From NCBI GenBank assembly GCA_019137255.1, contig WPDH01000067.1:1-64000 (forward strand): DNA of 64,000 nt, in the 5' to 3' direction. Position numbers and translations under genes: made by a program. Shown here one piece after another: positions 22,362 through 33,307 of the stretch (positions are counted from its first letter, which is position 1; every line of letters starts with the position of its first letter). Under the pieces are notes generated by a model. The model saw only the letters and a program-made list of their open reading frames with translations. It had not been told where the DNA came from and ran no database searches. This stretch comes from Corinectria fuckeliana. Its lineage: Eukaryota > Ascomycota > Sordariomycetes > Hypocreales > Nectriaceae.

Positions 22362-22992
22362 CGTCGGGCGGTGGCGATGGGCGACGATGGGCGCCGCGAG
22401 AGGTTGGGACGGCAGCGGCGCTTGTTGCGATGTCGTCGGTCGGGGTTTTGGCGGGAGAAGGGCGAAGGGCGAGGTGGTGGTGGTGGAGTAGAAGAGGAAG
22501 AAGCCCGGTCGCGGTCGCGGCTGTTTCGAGGTTGGAAATAAAGAGTTCGCGGCGCAAGGCTGAAATGGAGCTCAGTTGTTAATTAGCGGCCAGCCTCTCA
22601 ATCAGTTCTGATTGAAACCAACAGAACACAAACAGGAAAATCAAACTCGACATCGTTTCGGTTCAATGCTCTGTAAGACTTTTATTTCTTGTGAGTTTGT
22701 CATTTCAAATTTCGTTCTTTTTCATTAAATGGTCCCCCTCAAGACTGGAGTCTACGCTCTCACTTGGATGCAGTCCCCGAGCCCATTCAGTCTATAGCAG
22801 CCGTGCATCCCCTGTCCTTTCAGTCCCAGATCCCACGCCATCCCTGATTGCAATACACGCCCTAGGACACACACATCACATTAGTGCGCCGCTTGATAAA
22901 GCCGGCCACGGTGTTTATACAGGACACGTAGATGCCACGTTTCGCGACAGGTCGTGCCGAAGAAAAATGCCTTGTTCTCTCCCCCGCAGCCT
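22362..22992. other. Intergenic between PAF1 and RER1
   Basis: PAF1 promoter and RER1 3' UTR. GA-rich sequence at 22440-22500 is the PAF1 leader seen from the opposite strand. No gene is seen. Confidence 0.5.
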
Positions 22993-23731
22993 TTACGAGC
23001 TGTTCTTGGCGTAGTTCTTCTTGCCAATGGAGAAGGGCACGTAGCGGTACTTGACCATGTGCTGGATTTGTTTCCGCACTATGCGCTGTTAGACGTTGAC
23101 TTGGTTCGGATTGAAACTGGGTGGGAGCAACTCACTGGTCAAGACGAAGAGAATGATCCAGTACATGACCAGAACAGGCCAGAAGACGGGGACGTTGAAG
23201 ATCTCGAACCAACTGCAGACAAAGGAGATGAAGACGGCACGGGTAGCCCAGTACCAGAACTTGAACTCGGGCAAGCGTCGAATAAAGGGCCTGAACTCCT
23301 CGTCCTGCTTGGTGGGGAGGGTGCCGACTGATCCATCCTCCATCTCATTGTCGGCGGCTTCGTTCGAGGGGTCAAATTTGGGCTGTAGGAAAGCGAGGAA
23401 CAGGTTGAGAAGGTAGATTCCGAGCGCATAAGCCACTGTATCCAGGTTAGCTCGGACTTGATACCTCGTGAAGCGTGCAGCGGGTTCATACCAATGTACC
23501 ATCCCTGCGCGAACAGGATGCGCAGGAAGAAGAGAAACAAACAGACGCCGGTGGCAACCCATCGGTACAGAACGAAGGGAGTCGACTGGTCTAGGAGGGC
23601 TTGATATTGCTACACGCTGTCAGCTCGGTGGTCGTCGTCGGGGCCAAGACGGAGACGCATACTCGTTGAAGCCTGGACGTGTGGACGCTGACAGCCTCGA
23701 AAGGGGTCTGCTCGGGTTCGGGCGCATTCAT
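22993..23731 (-). CDS. RER1: ER retrieval receptor Rer1
   Basis: Four exons on the minus strand: 23731-23663, 23609-23492, 23435-23136, 23078-22993; 190 residues, the normal family length. Rer1 is a cis-Golgi membrane protein that returns ER membrane proteins via COPI vesicles. Four hydrophobic segments are visible: FVLYRWVATGVCLFLFFLRI with the adjoining LFAQGWYIVAYALGIYLLNLF, then WYWATRAVFISFVCSWF, and VPVFWPVLVMYWIILFVLT. Between them lies the signature FLAFLQPKFDP and the loop EEFRPFIRRLPEFKFW. The C-terminus MRKQIQHMVKYRYVPF followed by GKKNYAKNSS is typical. All four splice phases close. The first ATG (23729-23731) is used. Confidence 0.95.
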
Positions 23732-24807
23732 TTTCGATTGAGTTTTGCGGGGGGGACGCAACGACCGGGGGCGGGGAAGAGTCTCGTTGAAGCAGGAGAC
23801 AAGTCGTGTAGGGCGACGAGTTGGCGGGGCGAGCTTGCAGCGATGATCACGGCAATGTTTGTTGAATTGGTAGAGGAGCCAAGGTGCAATCGCAATTCTG
23901 GATGCTGCAACTTTAGGTCAACGAAGCCACGTTGGCTGCGCCGGCAGATTGCCGGTAGATTACCTCGTCGCCACTGTGATTGACTCTGAGGCACCACCCC
24001 ACCAGTCGCTGAGGCGCAGCGGGACAGTGCTAAATTGCTAGCTTAATGAAGCGCGTCGCGTCTGTTTAAGCTGCGGGCTCTAGTTGATAAGTTGGTTGGT
24101 CTGTTCCCCGGTGCTTCGGCTCTGGGATGTAATTACTATGCCGGTTTGTCCTGGACTTCGCCGTCAGCGCTTCCGGACTGTAAGTCGGCGAACTCGAAGA
24201 ACTGCCGCATCCCGTCACGCTGAACTGTTGTCGAGTGCTCGATGATTTGTTTTGGTCGAGGTATGCAGCTGTACTTCGTACGCGCAAGGCAATTTGAGCA
24301 GTGGAGCAGCTGGGGAATGGCTTATTATGTGCTGTATAAATATCATTTTCGTAGTGACTACGACATATCTTCGTGCAAAGTACCTACACGTGCTGTAGCT
24401 CGAGATCAAACCTCGCATCCCGGTATCTTGCGTAGCTTTGTTTCAATATGAAGAATCCCTCGTCCCCTTCATGGATCTTTCCGAGTTCAAGAATCCATCG
24501 GTTTAAGAGTTGATATCTTCACGTGACGTTTTTGCCGTCGGCTCTTTTTTTGCATCGGCGGCTGTTCTTACTACCCTCGGCTTAATTGCCGACGCTTTCC
24601 TGGCTGATTTGCGTCACTGTAGGCCCATCAAGCTCCAATACCTCGTCATATCCGGCTATTGAGCTCCCTCCCTTTGCCATTATAGGAGACCTCCCGACTT
24701 CAACGCTGCAGTGATCAATTGAATACTGTTTCTTCCTTCATTACAATCGTCTGTCCTAGCGACTGTTAATTTTACTATCATTCCACGTCTCCCGATCCCG
24801 GCTCAAG
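23732..24807. promoter_or_regulatory. Divergent intergenic RER1/enoyl-CoA hydratase
   Basis: A 1.08-kb region between two divergent start codons that must contain both promoters. No gene, tRNA or repeat is recognised. A pyrimidine-rich stretch at about 24720-24790 is the likely leader of the hydratase gene. Confidence 0.45.
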
Positions 24808-25733
24808 ATGAATGCGCTACGATGTTTGAGGCCCGTGACTACTCGGGTTCCCTTCCAACCCTCCACTCTCCCACGACTGGCTCGCTCACACAGCTCCAAG
24901 ACCTACGAGTTCATTCAGGTTTCCCAGCCCAAGCCTGGTGTTAGCCAAGGTAAGAGACCTTATCGTTACCGATTCAAGTTCATACACTCATCATCTACCC
25001 AGTGACGCTGAACCGACCCAAGGCCCTCAATGCCCTAAGCACCCCGCTTATCAAGGAGCTCAATGAAGCTCTGTTCGAGCTCAACGGCTCAGATGACACC
25101 TCGGTCATCATCCTGACTGGATCTCAGAAGGCATTCGCCGCCGGCGCTGACATCAAAGAGATGGCTCCGCTCACCTTTGCTGACGCCTACACCAACTCCT
25201 TCATCGAGTCGTGGTCCAACCTCACCACGCAAGTCAAGAAGCCTATTGTTGCTGCCGTCTCTGGCCATGCCCTCGGTGGCGGCTGTGAGCTGGCCATGAT
25301 GTGCGACCTCATCTACTGCACCGAGAATGCCAACTTTGGCCAGCCAGAGATCAAGTTGGGCACGGTCCCTGGCGCCGGTGGCAGTCAGCGACTGACCCGG
25401 GCCATTGGCAAGTCGAAGGCGATGGAGCTCATTCTAACGGGCAAGTCGTTCTCCGGCGTCGATGCTGAGAAGTGGGGTCTTGCGGCGAAGACGTTCCCTA
25501 CCTACGAAGCCCTGATGGAGGAGACGCTGAAGCTCGCTGAGAACATTGCGGGAAACTCTAGGGTTGCCATCATCGCGGCCAAGGAGGTGGTCAACAAGAG
25601 CCAGGACCTGCCGCTGCGGGACGGCGTCGAGTATGAGAGGCGTGTATTCCACAGCCTGTTCGGCAGCCAGGACCAGAAGATTGGCATGAAGGCGTTCGCG
25701 GAGAAGAAAAAGGCGGAGTGGTCTCATTCGTAG
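24808..25733 (+). CDS. Enoyl-CoA hydratase, mitochondrial
   Basis: Two exons: 24808-24949 and 25003-25733, with a 53-base intron; 290 residues. It is a crotonase-fold enzyme adding water to trans-2-enoyl-CoA in mitochondrial beta-oxidation and branched-chain amino acid breakdown. Residues 1-30 (MNALRCLRPVTTRVPF, then Arg/Ser-rich, no acids) form a mitochondrial presequence. The oxyanion hole and CoA-binding segment AFAAGADIKEMA, the first catalytic Glu in GGGCELAMMCDL and the second in FGQPEIKLGTVPGAGG are all intact, so this is a true ECHS1-type hydratase rather than an isomerase or hydrolase. Exon 1 ends VSQ and continues VTLNRPKALNAL, confirming the junction. Confidence 0.93.
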
Positions 25734-26580
25734 AGACAGAATGGGATAGCGATCGTGAGGCTTATGGTGAGACGGACGTCATTTCCCATGGGGCTGGTGC
25801 TTATGGCAGGTTGCCGTTGCAGCCGCTGCTGACGGAGGCGGGAAGCGGTGATGATGGCCGTCCAGACTCCGCCTTGGCGTTCGGGCACACAAGAAGGCAC
25901 ACAAGAAGGCATACTTACTGTACACACTATCACAAAGTTGGCGAGGCGGGATGGGGGCTGGTTCGTTCAAGATTGTGCAAGCTATTGGCTTGCTTCGTTG
26001 CACAATTAGGGAGCCAAGCAGTCACCACAGACTCCTTGGATGATGCTGTAAGGCCGTGGTCTGTGACTATCACGACACTCATCCGCTGAAGTACACAATG
26101 AATACTGGGACATCATATGTCCGGCTTCTCTCTCTCTTCCTCTCCCTCTTCCCCCAACACAGCAGGTTCGTATCCATTGCCTAAATGGCACTGAGATGTC
26201 TCGCGCATCATCCCGTAGTGATCCCTGCATCCGTCCATTCTGTAAGGCTTCATTCGTATTCATGCCGCATGCGGCGGCCCAACCCCTCGTGGCCAAGTGT
26301 GTACCTATGTCGTATGTGCGGTGTGCCCCATAGATCCATGGCGAAATGCACTATTTCCATGGCACGCCCTATCTCATAGCGCCTAAGCGCCTAACAACCC
26401 CCCCGCCGCCACCCACTGCTAGAACTAGGTGATGACATGGGTTTGACCAAGATGCCGGACGCCGCCGCCGTCAATCTAACCTGTTCATTACTCTTCCTCT
26501 CTTCTCGCCGCCTTCGCCTGAGGCTGTCGCAAACTCTTCACTCCCTAGGAATGGGCCTTGCTCAATCATTGTTGCCATGA
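25734..26580. other. Intergenic, no supported gene
   Basis: Holds the hydratase 3' UTR and the promoter of the RING gene. CACAAGAAGG is directly duplicated at about 25888-25908. An out-of-frame ATG at 26577 sits four bases before the start of the next gene. Confidence 0.5.
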
Positions 26581-29458
26581 ATGGAGTCTCCACGGCCTGG
26601 CCTAGACCTCGAGAAGGAGCTAACGTGCTCGGTATGTCTCTCTTTGCCCCCGCCTTGGCTACTAGAGGCCATTCCCATCGTGATATGTGACGCCTGCTGA
26701 TGGCACTCAGATCTGCACTGAGCTCCTTTACCAGCCTCTCACGCTTCTTGACTGCCTTCACACCTTCTGCGGCGCCTGTCTCAAAGAATGGTTCTCCTTC
26801 CAAGCTGCGACGGCCACGAGATCCCCCAATCCTCCGACCCACGGAGCCGCCTTTACCTGCCCAGCATGTCGAGCAACAGTCCGAGACTCCCGGCACAACG
26901 CCACTGTTGTGACTCTCTTAGACATGTTTGTATCTGCGAATCCGGACAAAGACCGCTCGCCCGCCGAGAAGGAGGAAATGGCAACGAAATACAAACCGGG
27001 AGATCAGGTACTGCCTAAGCTTCCCTCCAGCGGGAGGACAGCGGAAGAGCGGCGTGCAGACGATGAGGACCGACGGCTAGTGGATGAGGTTAGAGAGAGG
27101 AGCCTACAAGACGCGGGGGTCTCGTCATCAGTACCGCCGAGAGCGCGCAGACGAAGAGACAGCCGATCGGATGATAGCCCAAGGACGAGCAGAGACAGAA
27201 GCCTAGATAGCCGCCAACGACGAGGCGGGCATCAACCGCACGCAGACGAGGGTGTGCGTCGCAGCACTGAACATGTTTACACCGAGAGCGAGCGACGACA
27301 TCGAAGAAGCGAGTCGAGACAGCGTCAGATCGAGCACCAGTCGTCCATTAGATCGCTCATCAGCTCGGCCGATATGAGTGAGCGAGATATTGAGAAGGAA
27401 ATCGAGTCCTTCGCTAGACAAATCCAGGAGGAAGGGCTCCTTGATGGGCTTGACTTGGATAACATCGACTTGAGCCGAGACGACGAGCTAAGCCGGCGAA
27501 TCACGGAGGCATATCGTCGACGACAGAGGGATCGTGCTCGGCAGGAGTCTTCGCGGAGGAACAACGGAAGCGGTTATTCCTCTTCATCTCGATACACGGA
27601 GCCAACAGGGGCAGATGCCAGGCTACGAGCTCCAGAAGGAGGTGACCGGCCGAGAAGTCGCACGCGCCCGCACTCCAGATCAGCCAGCGCCACCAGCCAA
27701 ACTGAGGAGCGGACCAGGCCACCCTCTTCGACGCCATTGACAGCCTTGGGAGTTCAGGACTCGAGCCGAAGGACAAGAAGGCGCACATCCAGCGATAGCC
27801 GCAGTGCGACGGCTCCCATCTTTCCCACTTTATCCGACACCAGGCCTGCTGCTCGGTCATCAACCGACTTGAGCCTTAGGTCTCAGACATCAGACCCGAC
27901 GGCTCCACGATCGAGCTTCAGTGAGTCGCGAAGCTCCAGTACGCCAGCCGTTTCTGGAGTACCTCCGAGTGCGAATGAATCAGCAACACACATGGGAACT
28001 TCCAGTAATCTGTCGTTTGCCAGTCGTGCGCCACAAGGAGCTCCGTCCAGTGGACAAAATCCTTCGCAGCCTACAGCAAGTCACCCAGAGATGGGCGCAG
28101 GACGTGCAAACCGGACCAATCGTCCCGCAGACCTATCCATTGTGAACTCAGCAGCCATGAGCCCAATCAGTAGCCCGACAGCCATGGGGCACCAGCGAAC
28201 ACGGTCCCAGCTCTTTCCGGAACCTTCAGTCAGTTGCTCAAGGTGCAACAAGCCTCATATCGAATATGAGGTTCACTACAACTGCGTCAGCTGTTACAAT
28301 GGCCAGTGGAACCTGTGTCTCGACTGCTATCGGGCAGGCAAGGGATGTCTCTACTGGTTTGGCTTCGGCCATGGGGCCACGGCGAAGTGGGAAAAGAAGC
28401 GCCGGCAAGCAGACGGTCCAGTGGCAACGCCTCACATACTCACAGCAAGTCGTTACTTGCCCCCTAGGTCCACTCCTGGTGGAGCAGACGGTCGGAAAAC
28501 GCTTTCGTTGGAGGATCCCCGGAAGCGACTGGAAACGGGAACGTTCTGCGCAAAGTGCCTTGCGTGGACTAACGAATGCTACTGGCGCTGTGATGTTTGC
28601 AACGAAGGCGACTGGGGCTTCTGTAACGATTGCGTGAACCAGGGGAGATCTTGCACGCATCCCCTCTTGCCGCTTGCCCACGAAACTACACAATCCCAGG
28701 GGCGACCGGTGAGCCCAAGATCCCCCGGTCGACCTCCCACCGCAACAATCCTCAGCGGTCCCAACACATCAAACATTGGGGCTTTTAAGCCCTTGTCATT
28801 TGCTACCAGATGCGACGTCTGTCAAGATCCTATACCCCCTAGTCAGGCACGGTATCACTGCTACAGCTGTACTAGCTCTCTCGTCCCGGATGCAGCTCCA
28901 GGCGACTACGACATCTGCTCATCCTGCTATGGTAACCTTGTTGCTCAAGGCCAAATCAGTGGCGAGAATGGCCATTCTGGGTGGAGGAGATGCTTCAATG
29001 GGCACAGGATGGCGGTCGTTGCGTTCACCAGCGGCAAGGTTGGTCAGTGGAGATATGTCGCGAACGACCTCGTAGGTGGCCGCAGCCTGCGCTCTGAGGC
29101 CCCCGAGAGTGTAGAGCTCCAGGTCAAGGGTCTCCAGAAATGGGTGTGGCAGCACAGCGACCAGGCCGTGGCCCGTCTCATTACCAAAGACGTATCGGAG
29201 ACGGCACCGACGAGCGACGGATCGACCACCATGGCGAAGAACTTCCCGCCTGATGGCGGAGTCGGATACAAGGCGAGTGCTAGATGGGCTTGGTACCCCA
29301 AGGCCGGGGCAGACGACGAGCTGCTGTTCCCTCGAGGCGCTGAGATCAAGGAGATTGAGGACGTTAATGGCGACTGGTTCTTTGGGTCGTACATGGGCAC
29401 TCGGGGGCTGTTCCCAGCGCCGTATGTGCGCTTGGAGCAGAGAGAGAGCTCCGGTTGA
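26581..29458 (+). CDS. RING finger / zinc-cluster / SH3 protein
   Basis: Two exons: 26581-26631 and 26711-29458; 932 residues. A RING domain opens the protein: C16, C19, C32, H34, C37, C40 and the late pair in FTCPACRA, which predicts E3 ubiquitin ligase activity. The intron lies between S17 and I18 inside the RING. About 400 residues of Arg/Ser-rich, probably disordered sequence follow. Then come three Cys-rich clusters: CSRCNKPHIEYEVHYNCVSC with CLDC; FCAKCLAWTNECYWRCDVC with CNDC; and RCDVCQDPIPPSQARYHC with CSSC. They resemble ZZ-type zinc fingers. The C-terminal 70 residues look like an SH3 domain (ARWAWYPKAGADDELLFPRG, GDWFFGSYMGTRGLFPAPYV). I know of conserved fungal relatives but no characterised orthologue, so the substrate is unknown. 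Confidence 0.85.
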
Positions 29459-29851
29459 CAATCGAAGGCAACGAGATGCCAAGTTGGGACAGTAGACAGT
29501 TTAGTGATGGATAGGAATTACGCGATTAGGACAGGCTCCAGTAATGTATTTGCAGCATAACCATATATATCTAAGCACCTATGCAACGAGATTAGAGAGC
29601 TGTCGGTTGGTGTTCAGTACTTATGGAACTCGGGGTGGGTTTCCCACACGATCGCCGAGGATCCGAATTGCGCCATAGCTTCTCCGGTTGCGGCCCCCAC
29701 CTCGAACCTTTCCCACCCGTCTCGAGTCTGGACCTCCAATTCCTCTCGAGCTTGTTCCGCATCCTTCTCTCTCTTCGCTTGGGGCATCTACAACCGCGCG
29801 ACTCGGCCACTTGATCTCCCCTGGAAGTTCACGACCCCGTCTTCCGACCCG
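29459..29851. other. Intergenic, cysteine synthase promoter
   Basis: Short region between two genes on the same strand. The last 150 bases are C/T-rich and look like a leader. No other feature is seen. Confidence 0.5.
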
Positions 29852-31028
29852 ATGTTCCGCCACAGCGTCCAACGGCTCGCCGTCGCGGCGGCCAAGGCTG
29901 CCGAGCCCAGCGCCTACACCATCGCCGTGTCCAGCGCCCAAGGCGTCGCCAGGGGCTTGACCGGAGGTTCGTTCTCTTGCGTGGGCGTAGCTGGTGGCTG
30001 TTGCTGACTGGACGTCCGCCTCTTCTTCAGCCATCGGGAACACTCCCCTCATCCGCCTTAACAAGCTCTCCGAGGAGACGGGCTGCGAGATCCTCGGCAA
30101 GGCCGAGTTCATGAACCCGGGAGGCTCCGTCAAGGACCGCGCCGCCCTCTACGTCGTCAAGGACGCTGAGGAGCGCGGCCTGCTCAAGCCGGGCGGCACC
30201 GTCGTCGAGGGCACCGCCGGCAACACGGGCATCGGGCTCGCGCACGTCTGCCGGTCCCGCGGCTACAAGCTCGTCATCTACATGCCCGACACCCAGTCGC
30301 AGGGCAAGATCGATCTGCTCCGGCTACTCGGCGCCGAGGTCTACCCCGTCCCGGCCGTCGCCTTCGACAATCCGGAAAACTACAACCACCAGGCCGCCCG
30401 CCACGCCGAGCGCCTCGACAACGCCGTCTGGACCAACCAGTTCGACAACACGGCCAACCGGAGGGCGCACATCGAGACCACCGGCCCCGAGATCTGGGCC
30501 CAGACGCAAGGAAAGGTGGACGCCTTCACCTGCGCCACCGGCACCGCGGGCACCCTGGCTGGCATCACCCGGTACCTGAAGGACGTCTCCAACGGCCGCG
30601 TCAAGAGCTTCCTCGCCGATCCCCCGGGCAGCGTGCTGCACTCGTACATCACCTCGGGCGGCAAGCTCACCGAGCGCTCCGGATCCTCCATCACCGAGGG
30701 CATTGGCCAGGGCCGCATCACCGACAACCTCCAGCCCGATATTAGCCTGGTCGACGGCTCGCTGAGCATCGCCGACGAGAAGAGCATCGAGATGGTCTAC
30801 CGCTGCCTCGACGAGGAGGGTCTCTACCTGGGCGCCAGCTCCTCGCTCAACGTCGTGGCCGCCAAGGAGGTGGCCGAGAAGCTGGGCAAGGGCCACACCG
30901 TCGTCACTGTTCTTTGTGACGGCGCTTACAGATACGCCGACAGGCTGTTCTCGCGCAAGTGGCTCACCGAGAAGAAGCTACTAGGCGCTATCCCGAAGCA
31001 CTTGGAGAAGTACATTGTTCTACCATAG
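29852..31028 (+). CDS. Cysteine synthase (O-acetylserine sulfhydrylase), mitochondrial
   Basis: Two exons: 29852-29966 and 30031-31028; 370 residues. It is a PLP-dependent enzyme making cysteine from O-acetylserine and sulfide. The first ~38 residues (MFRHSVQRLAVAAAKAA, then Ala/Ser-rich) fit a mitochondrial presequence. The catalytic core begins AIGNTPLIRLNKLSEETGCEI; the PLP lysine is in NPGGSVKDRAAL, the substrate loop is GTAGNTGIGLAHV, and the phosphate-binding loop is CATGTAGTLAG. TNQFDNTANRRAHIETTGPE is also present. A C-terminal CBS domain is absent, so it is not a cystathionine beta-synthase. The stop lies only 68 bases from the stop of the convergent gene at 31097. Confidence 0.92.
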
Positions 31029-31096
31029 AAGGTCCATATTGTACAGAAAAGGCTATTAGATAATACACGTTTTTATGGTACATGCTAGCATTAGGC

Positions 31097-32353
31097 TCAA
31101 GCCTCTGTCGTAGCACTGGCCGGGGCGTGCCAGGTAGGCTTCTTGCCCATGACCTGCTCGTATATTCTCTCTGACCCGCTGAGGTACTTGGGGTATGCTT
31201 GCACATACTCTTGCAAGTGCTCCTCCAACTTCTGCTCGATGGGTTCGAGGCCCTTGGCGGCATCGCCGATGATCTCTCGGGCCAGCGACATGCCCTTAAT
31301 GTTCAGGGAAATTACCTGAACGTACTCGCTCGTGTTGAAGGTGGCACGGTCTGCTATCCTTTTCTTCTTGTTCTCCAGTACGGGGCTCAGCTCGGCAATG
31401 GAGTCCAGGACGCGGATCTCCTCTCCCTCTTTGAGATCGCGAGTCCACAAGCTCACGAGAGCCTCGGCGCTGTCAGTGAGGGCCGTCAGCTCCTTCTCGA
31501 ACGGCAGCCCCTGCAGCTTCAAAGACTGTACCACGGAGGCCTGGGCGAACAACACCTGTCCGCGCACGAGGGGATGAGAGTGACCCTGCTTTGCCGCTGA
31601 CACTTTCTCATTGACGTGCGGTGGTCGCTGGATCAGGTCAAGGATGGTCTCAGTCCACCTCAATGCATCCGCCGACTTAGCCTCTCCCGGGGCAGCCTCC
31701 GTGATCTTGTTGCTGATGAAGGTCAACACTTGGATGATGTACTCCATGCTGGTCAGTTCCAGGCCAGTCTTCTGCGCCTGCTTGGCGGACTCAATGATGG
31801 AGTAGATCTGTCCGTTGCGACCAGCCTTGCGAATCATCTTCATGTAGTGGTGCTGACGGAGCTTGATACCGGCCTTTTCGTAGCCAGCCAGGAGCGTGCC
31901 CAAGTTATCCCAGTCCTCCTTGGTCTTCATTAAGTTGAGAGCATCCAAGAAGACCTTCTTAGAGTTGGGGACGTCCTTGAATCGGTCGATGGTAGAGAAC
32001 TTGTGCTCGAGGCCATCGAGCTCAATAATGACGGGGTTCTGCTGGATAAATGTTCGGGATTTGGGGTTGAAGATAAGCTCGCGCTGCTTTTCAGGAAGAT
32101 ATGCGGGGAGGATGATCTTCTCCTGAATATTGTTCAGGACCTCGTTTAGGGGGGAGTTCTCGGTCTCGGTGAAGATAGCCCTCAAGCCTGGGAACAGGAC
32201 ATGTGAGCATTGACTTGGAGGTGGATGAACAAGGCGGGTGGAGGACTTACCATAGGCGGGAGTTGAGCTGAAGTTCCGGGCTGATCGAGACACCATAGAG
32301 GTGCGTAGGTTGGCCAGCGGCCGCATGGCCTGAGCCAATGAACTTCTTACCAT
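31097..32353 (-). CDS. Conserved mitochondrial-type protein, function unknown
   Basis: Two exons on the minus strand: 32353-32251 and 32187-31097; 397 residues. I do not recognise the family. The N-terminus (MVRSSLAQAMRPLANLRTSM, then VSRSARNFSSTPAYG) is rich in Arg and Ser, lacks acids and contains a typical mitochondrial cleavage-like FSSTPAYG. The remainder is mostly helical and charged, with segments such as LGTLLAGYEKAGIKLRQHHY and MIRKAGRNGQIYSIIESAKQ that are reminiscent of helical (PPR/TPR-like) repeats, without a clear repeat count. It is transcribed divergently from mitoribosomal bL19m across a 238-base gap, which suggests, but does not show, a role in mitochondrial gene expression. 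The intron phases close cleanly. Confidence 0.75.
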   Translation of the reverse strand: MVRSSLAQAMRPLANLRTSMVSRSARNFSSTPAYGKSSTRLVHPPPSQCSHVLFPGLRAIFTETENSPLNEVLNNIQEKIILPAYLPEKQRELIFNPKSRTFIQQNPVIIELDGLEHKFSTIDRFKDVPNSKKVFLDALNLMKTKEDWDNLGTLLAGYEKAGIKLRQHHYMKMIRKAGRNGQIYSIIESAKQAQKTGLELTSMEYIIQVLTFISNKITEAAPGEAKSADALRWTETILDLIQRPPHVNEKVSAAKQGHSHPLVRGQVLFAQASVVQSLKLQGLPFEKELTALTDSAEALVSLWTRDLKEGEEIRVLDSIAELSPVLENKKKRIADRATFNTSEYVQVISLNIKGMSLAREIIGDAAKGLEPIEQKLEEHLQEYVQAYPKYLSGSERIYEQVMGKKPTWHAPASATTEA

Positions 32354-32591
32354 GGTTATGGAAATTCGACCGTAAAGACACGATCTATTCTTGGTATGAA
32401 GCTATATGGAAAAGCTCCCATAGCCAAAAAAAGATGGGTGCATATGCCCGCAAGGACTGGGAAATTCTCGGAGAAACCATGCCCCGGACCAATCACGGGT
32501 TACAATTGGAAGGCCAACCCAGGAACTTGAAGCTCCAGAAATTCCAACGTCGACTCAGTGTTCAGCAACTTTCCACGATAACTCACCCACG
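32354..32591. promoter_or_regulatory. Compact bidirectional promoter of two mitochondrial genes
   Basis: Only 238 bases separate the start codons of the unknown mitochondrial-type gene (-) and bL19m (+), so the promoters must overlap or be shared. CCAATCACG at 32489 contains a CCAAT box, a common element in fungal bidirectional promoters, and AACCCAGG lies at 32516. Confidence 0.5.
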
Positions 32592-33307
32592 ATGAACGCT
32601 GTGAACGCGGGACGGCCAGTCGGCTGTCTCAAGTCCGTCTTCCGGCAGGCGAGGTATCAGCGGACCTTTCAGAGATGCCTTTCGGCGGCGACTCCCTCCA
32701 ATTCTACGCCACGGAATGAGTTCAGCGCACGTCAACGTAAGGCCGAGCCCCTACTCTTCTTTCTCTCTGGCTGATGCAATATGCTGACACTCTGGCTGCA
32801 GGTGCCGACAACGAAAAGGTCACCAAGTTCGCCATCTGGCCTCAGGTTCCGTCCATCCGCTCCAGCCACCCCGACCCTATGCCCGTCCTGCGCGAGAAGC
32901 AGATCGCCAAGCTGGACCCGACGGGCGCCCGCACGCGGCTGTTCTCGCGCGAGCACCAAGACAGCGCAAAAGTGGGCGACGTACTGATGGTGTCGACCAA
33001 GGCGGGCGAGCCGTTCGCGGGAGCGTTCATCCAGATCCGACGCCGCGGGCAGGACACGGCGATCCTCCTGCGCGGCCAGATGATGAAGGTCGGAGTGGAG
33101 ATGTGGTTCAAGATCTATAGCCCGACGGTCACGGGCATCGACATCATCTGGCGACGACCGAAGCGCGCGCGCCGAGCCCGGTTGACGTTCATGCGCAAGC
33201 CCAGTCACGATATGGGCAGCGTGGACCAGCTGGTGTTTGCCTGGAAGAAGGAGCGACATTCGCTGCGGTCAAGGACGAAACAGACTGGACAGCAGAAGAA
33301 GAGATAA
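32592..33307 (+). CDS. IMG1: Mitochondrial large-subunit ribosomal protein bL19m
   Basis: Two exons: 32592-32736 and 32802-33307; 216 residues. bL19m (yeast Img1) is a protein of the mitochondrial ribosomal large subunit. Residues 1-48 form a basic presequence (SVFRQARYQRTFQRCLSAA). The bL19 fold is seen in KVGDVLMVSTKAGEPFAGAFIQ, IRRRGQDTAILLRGQMMKVGVE, MWFKIYSPTVTGIDIIWR and the basic RPKRARRARLTFMRK, which contacts rRNA. The C-terminus is Lys/Arg-rich. The intron splits an Arg codon (Q-R-ADNEK). Confidence 0.9.
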
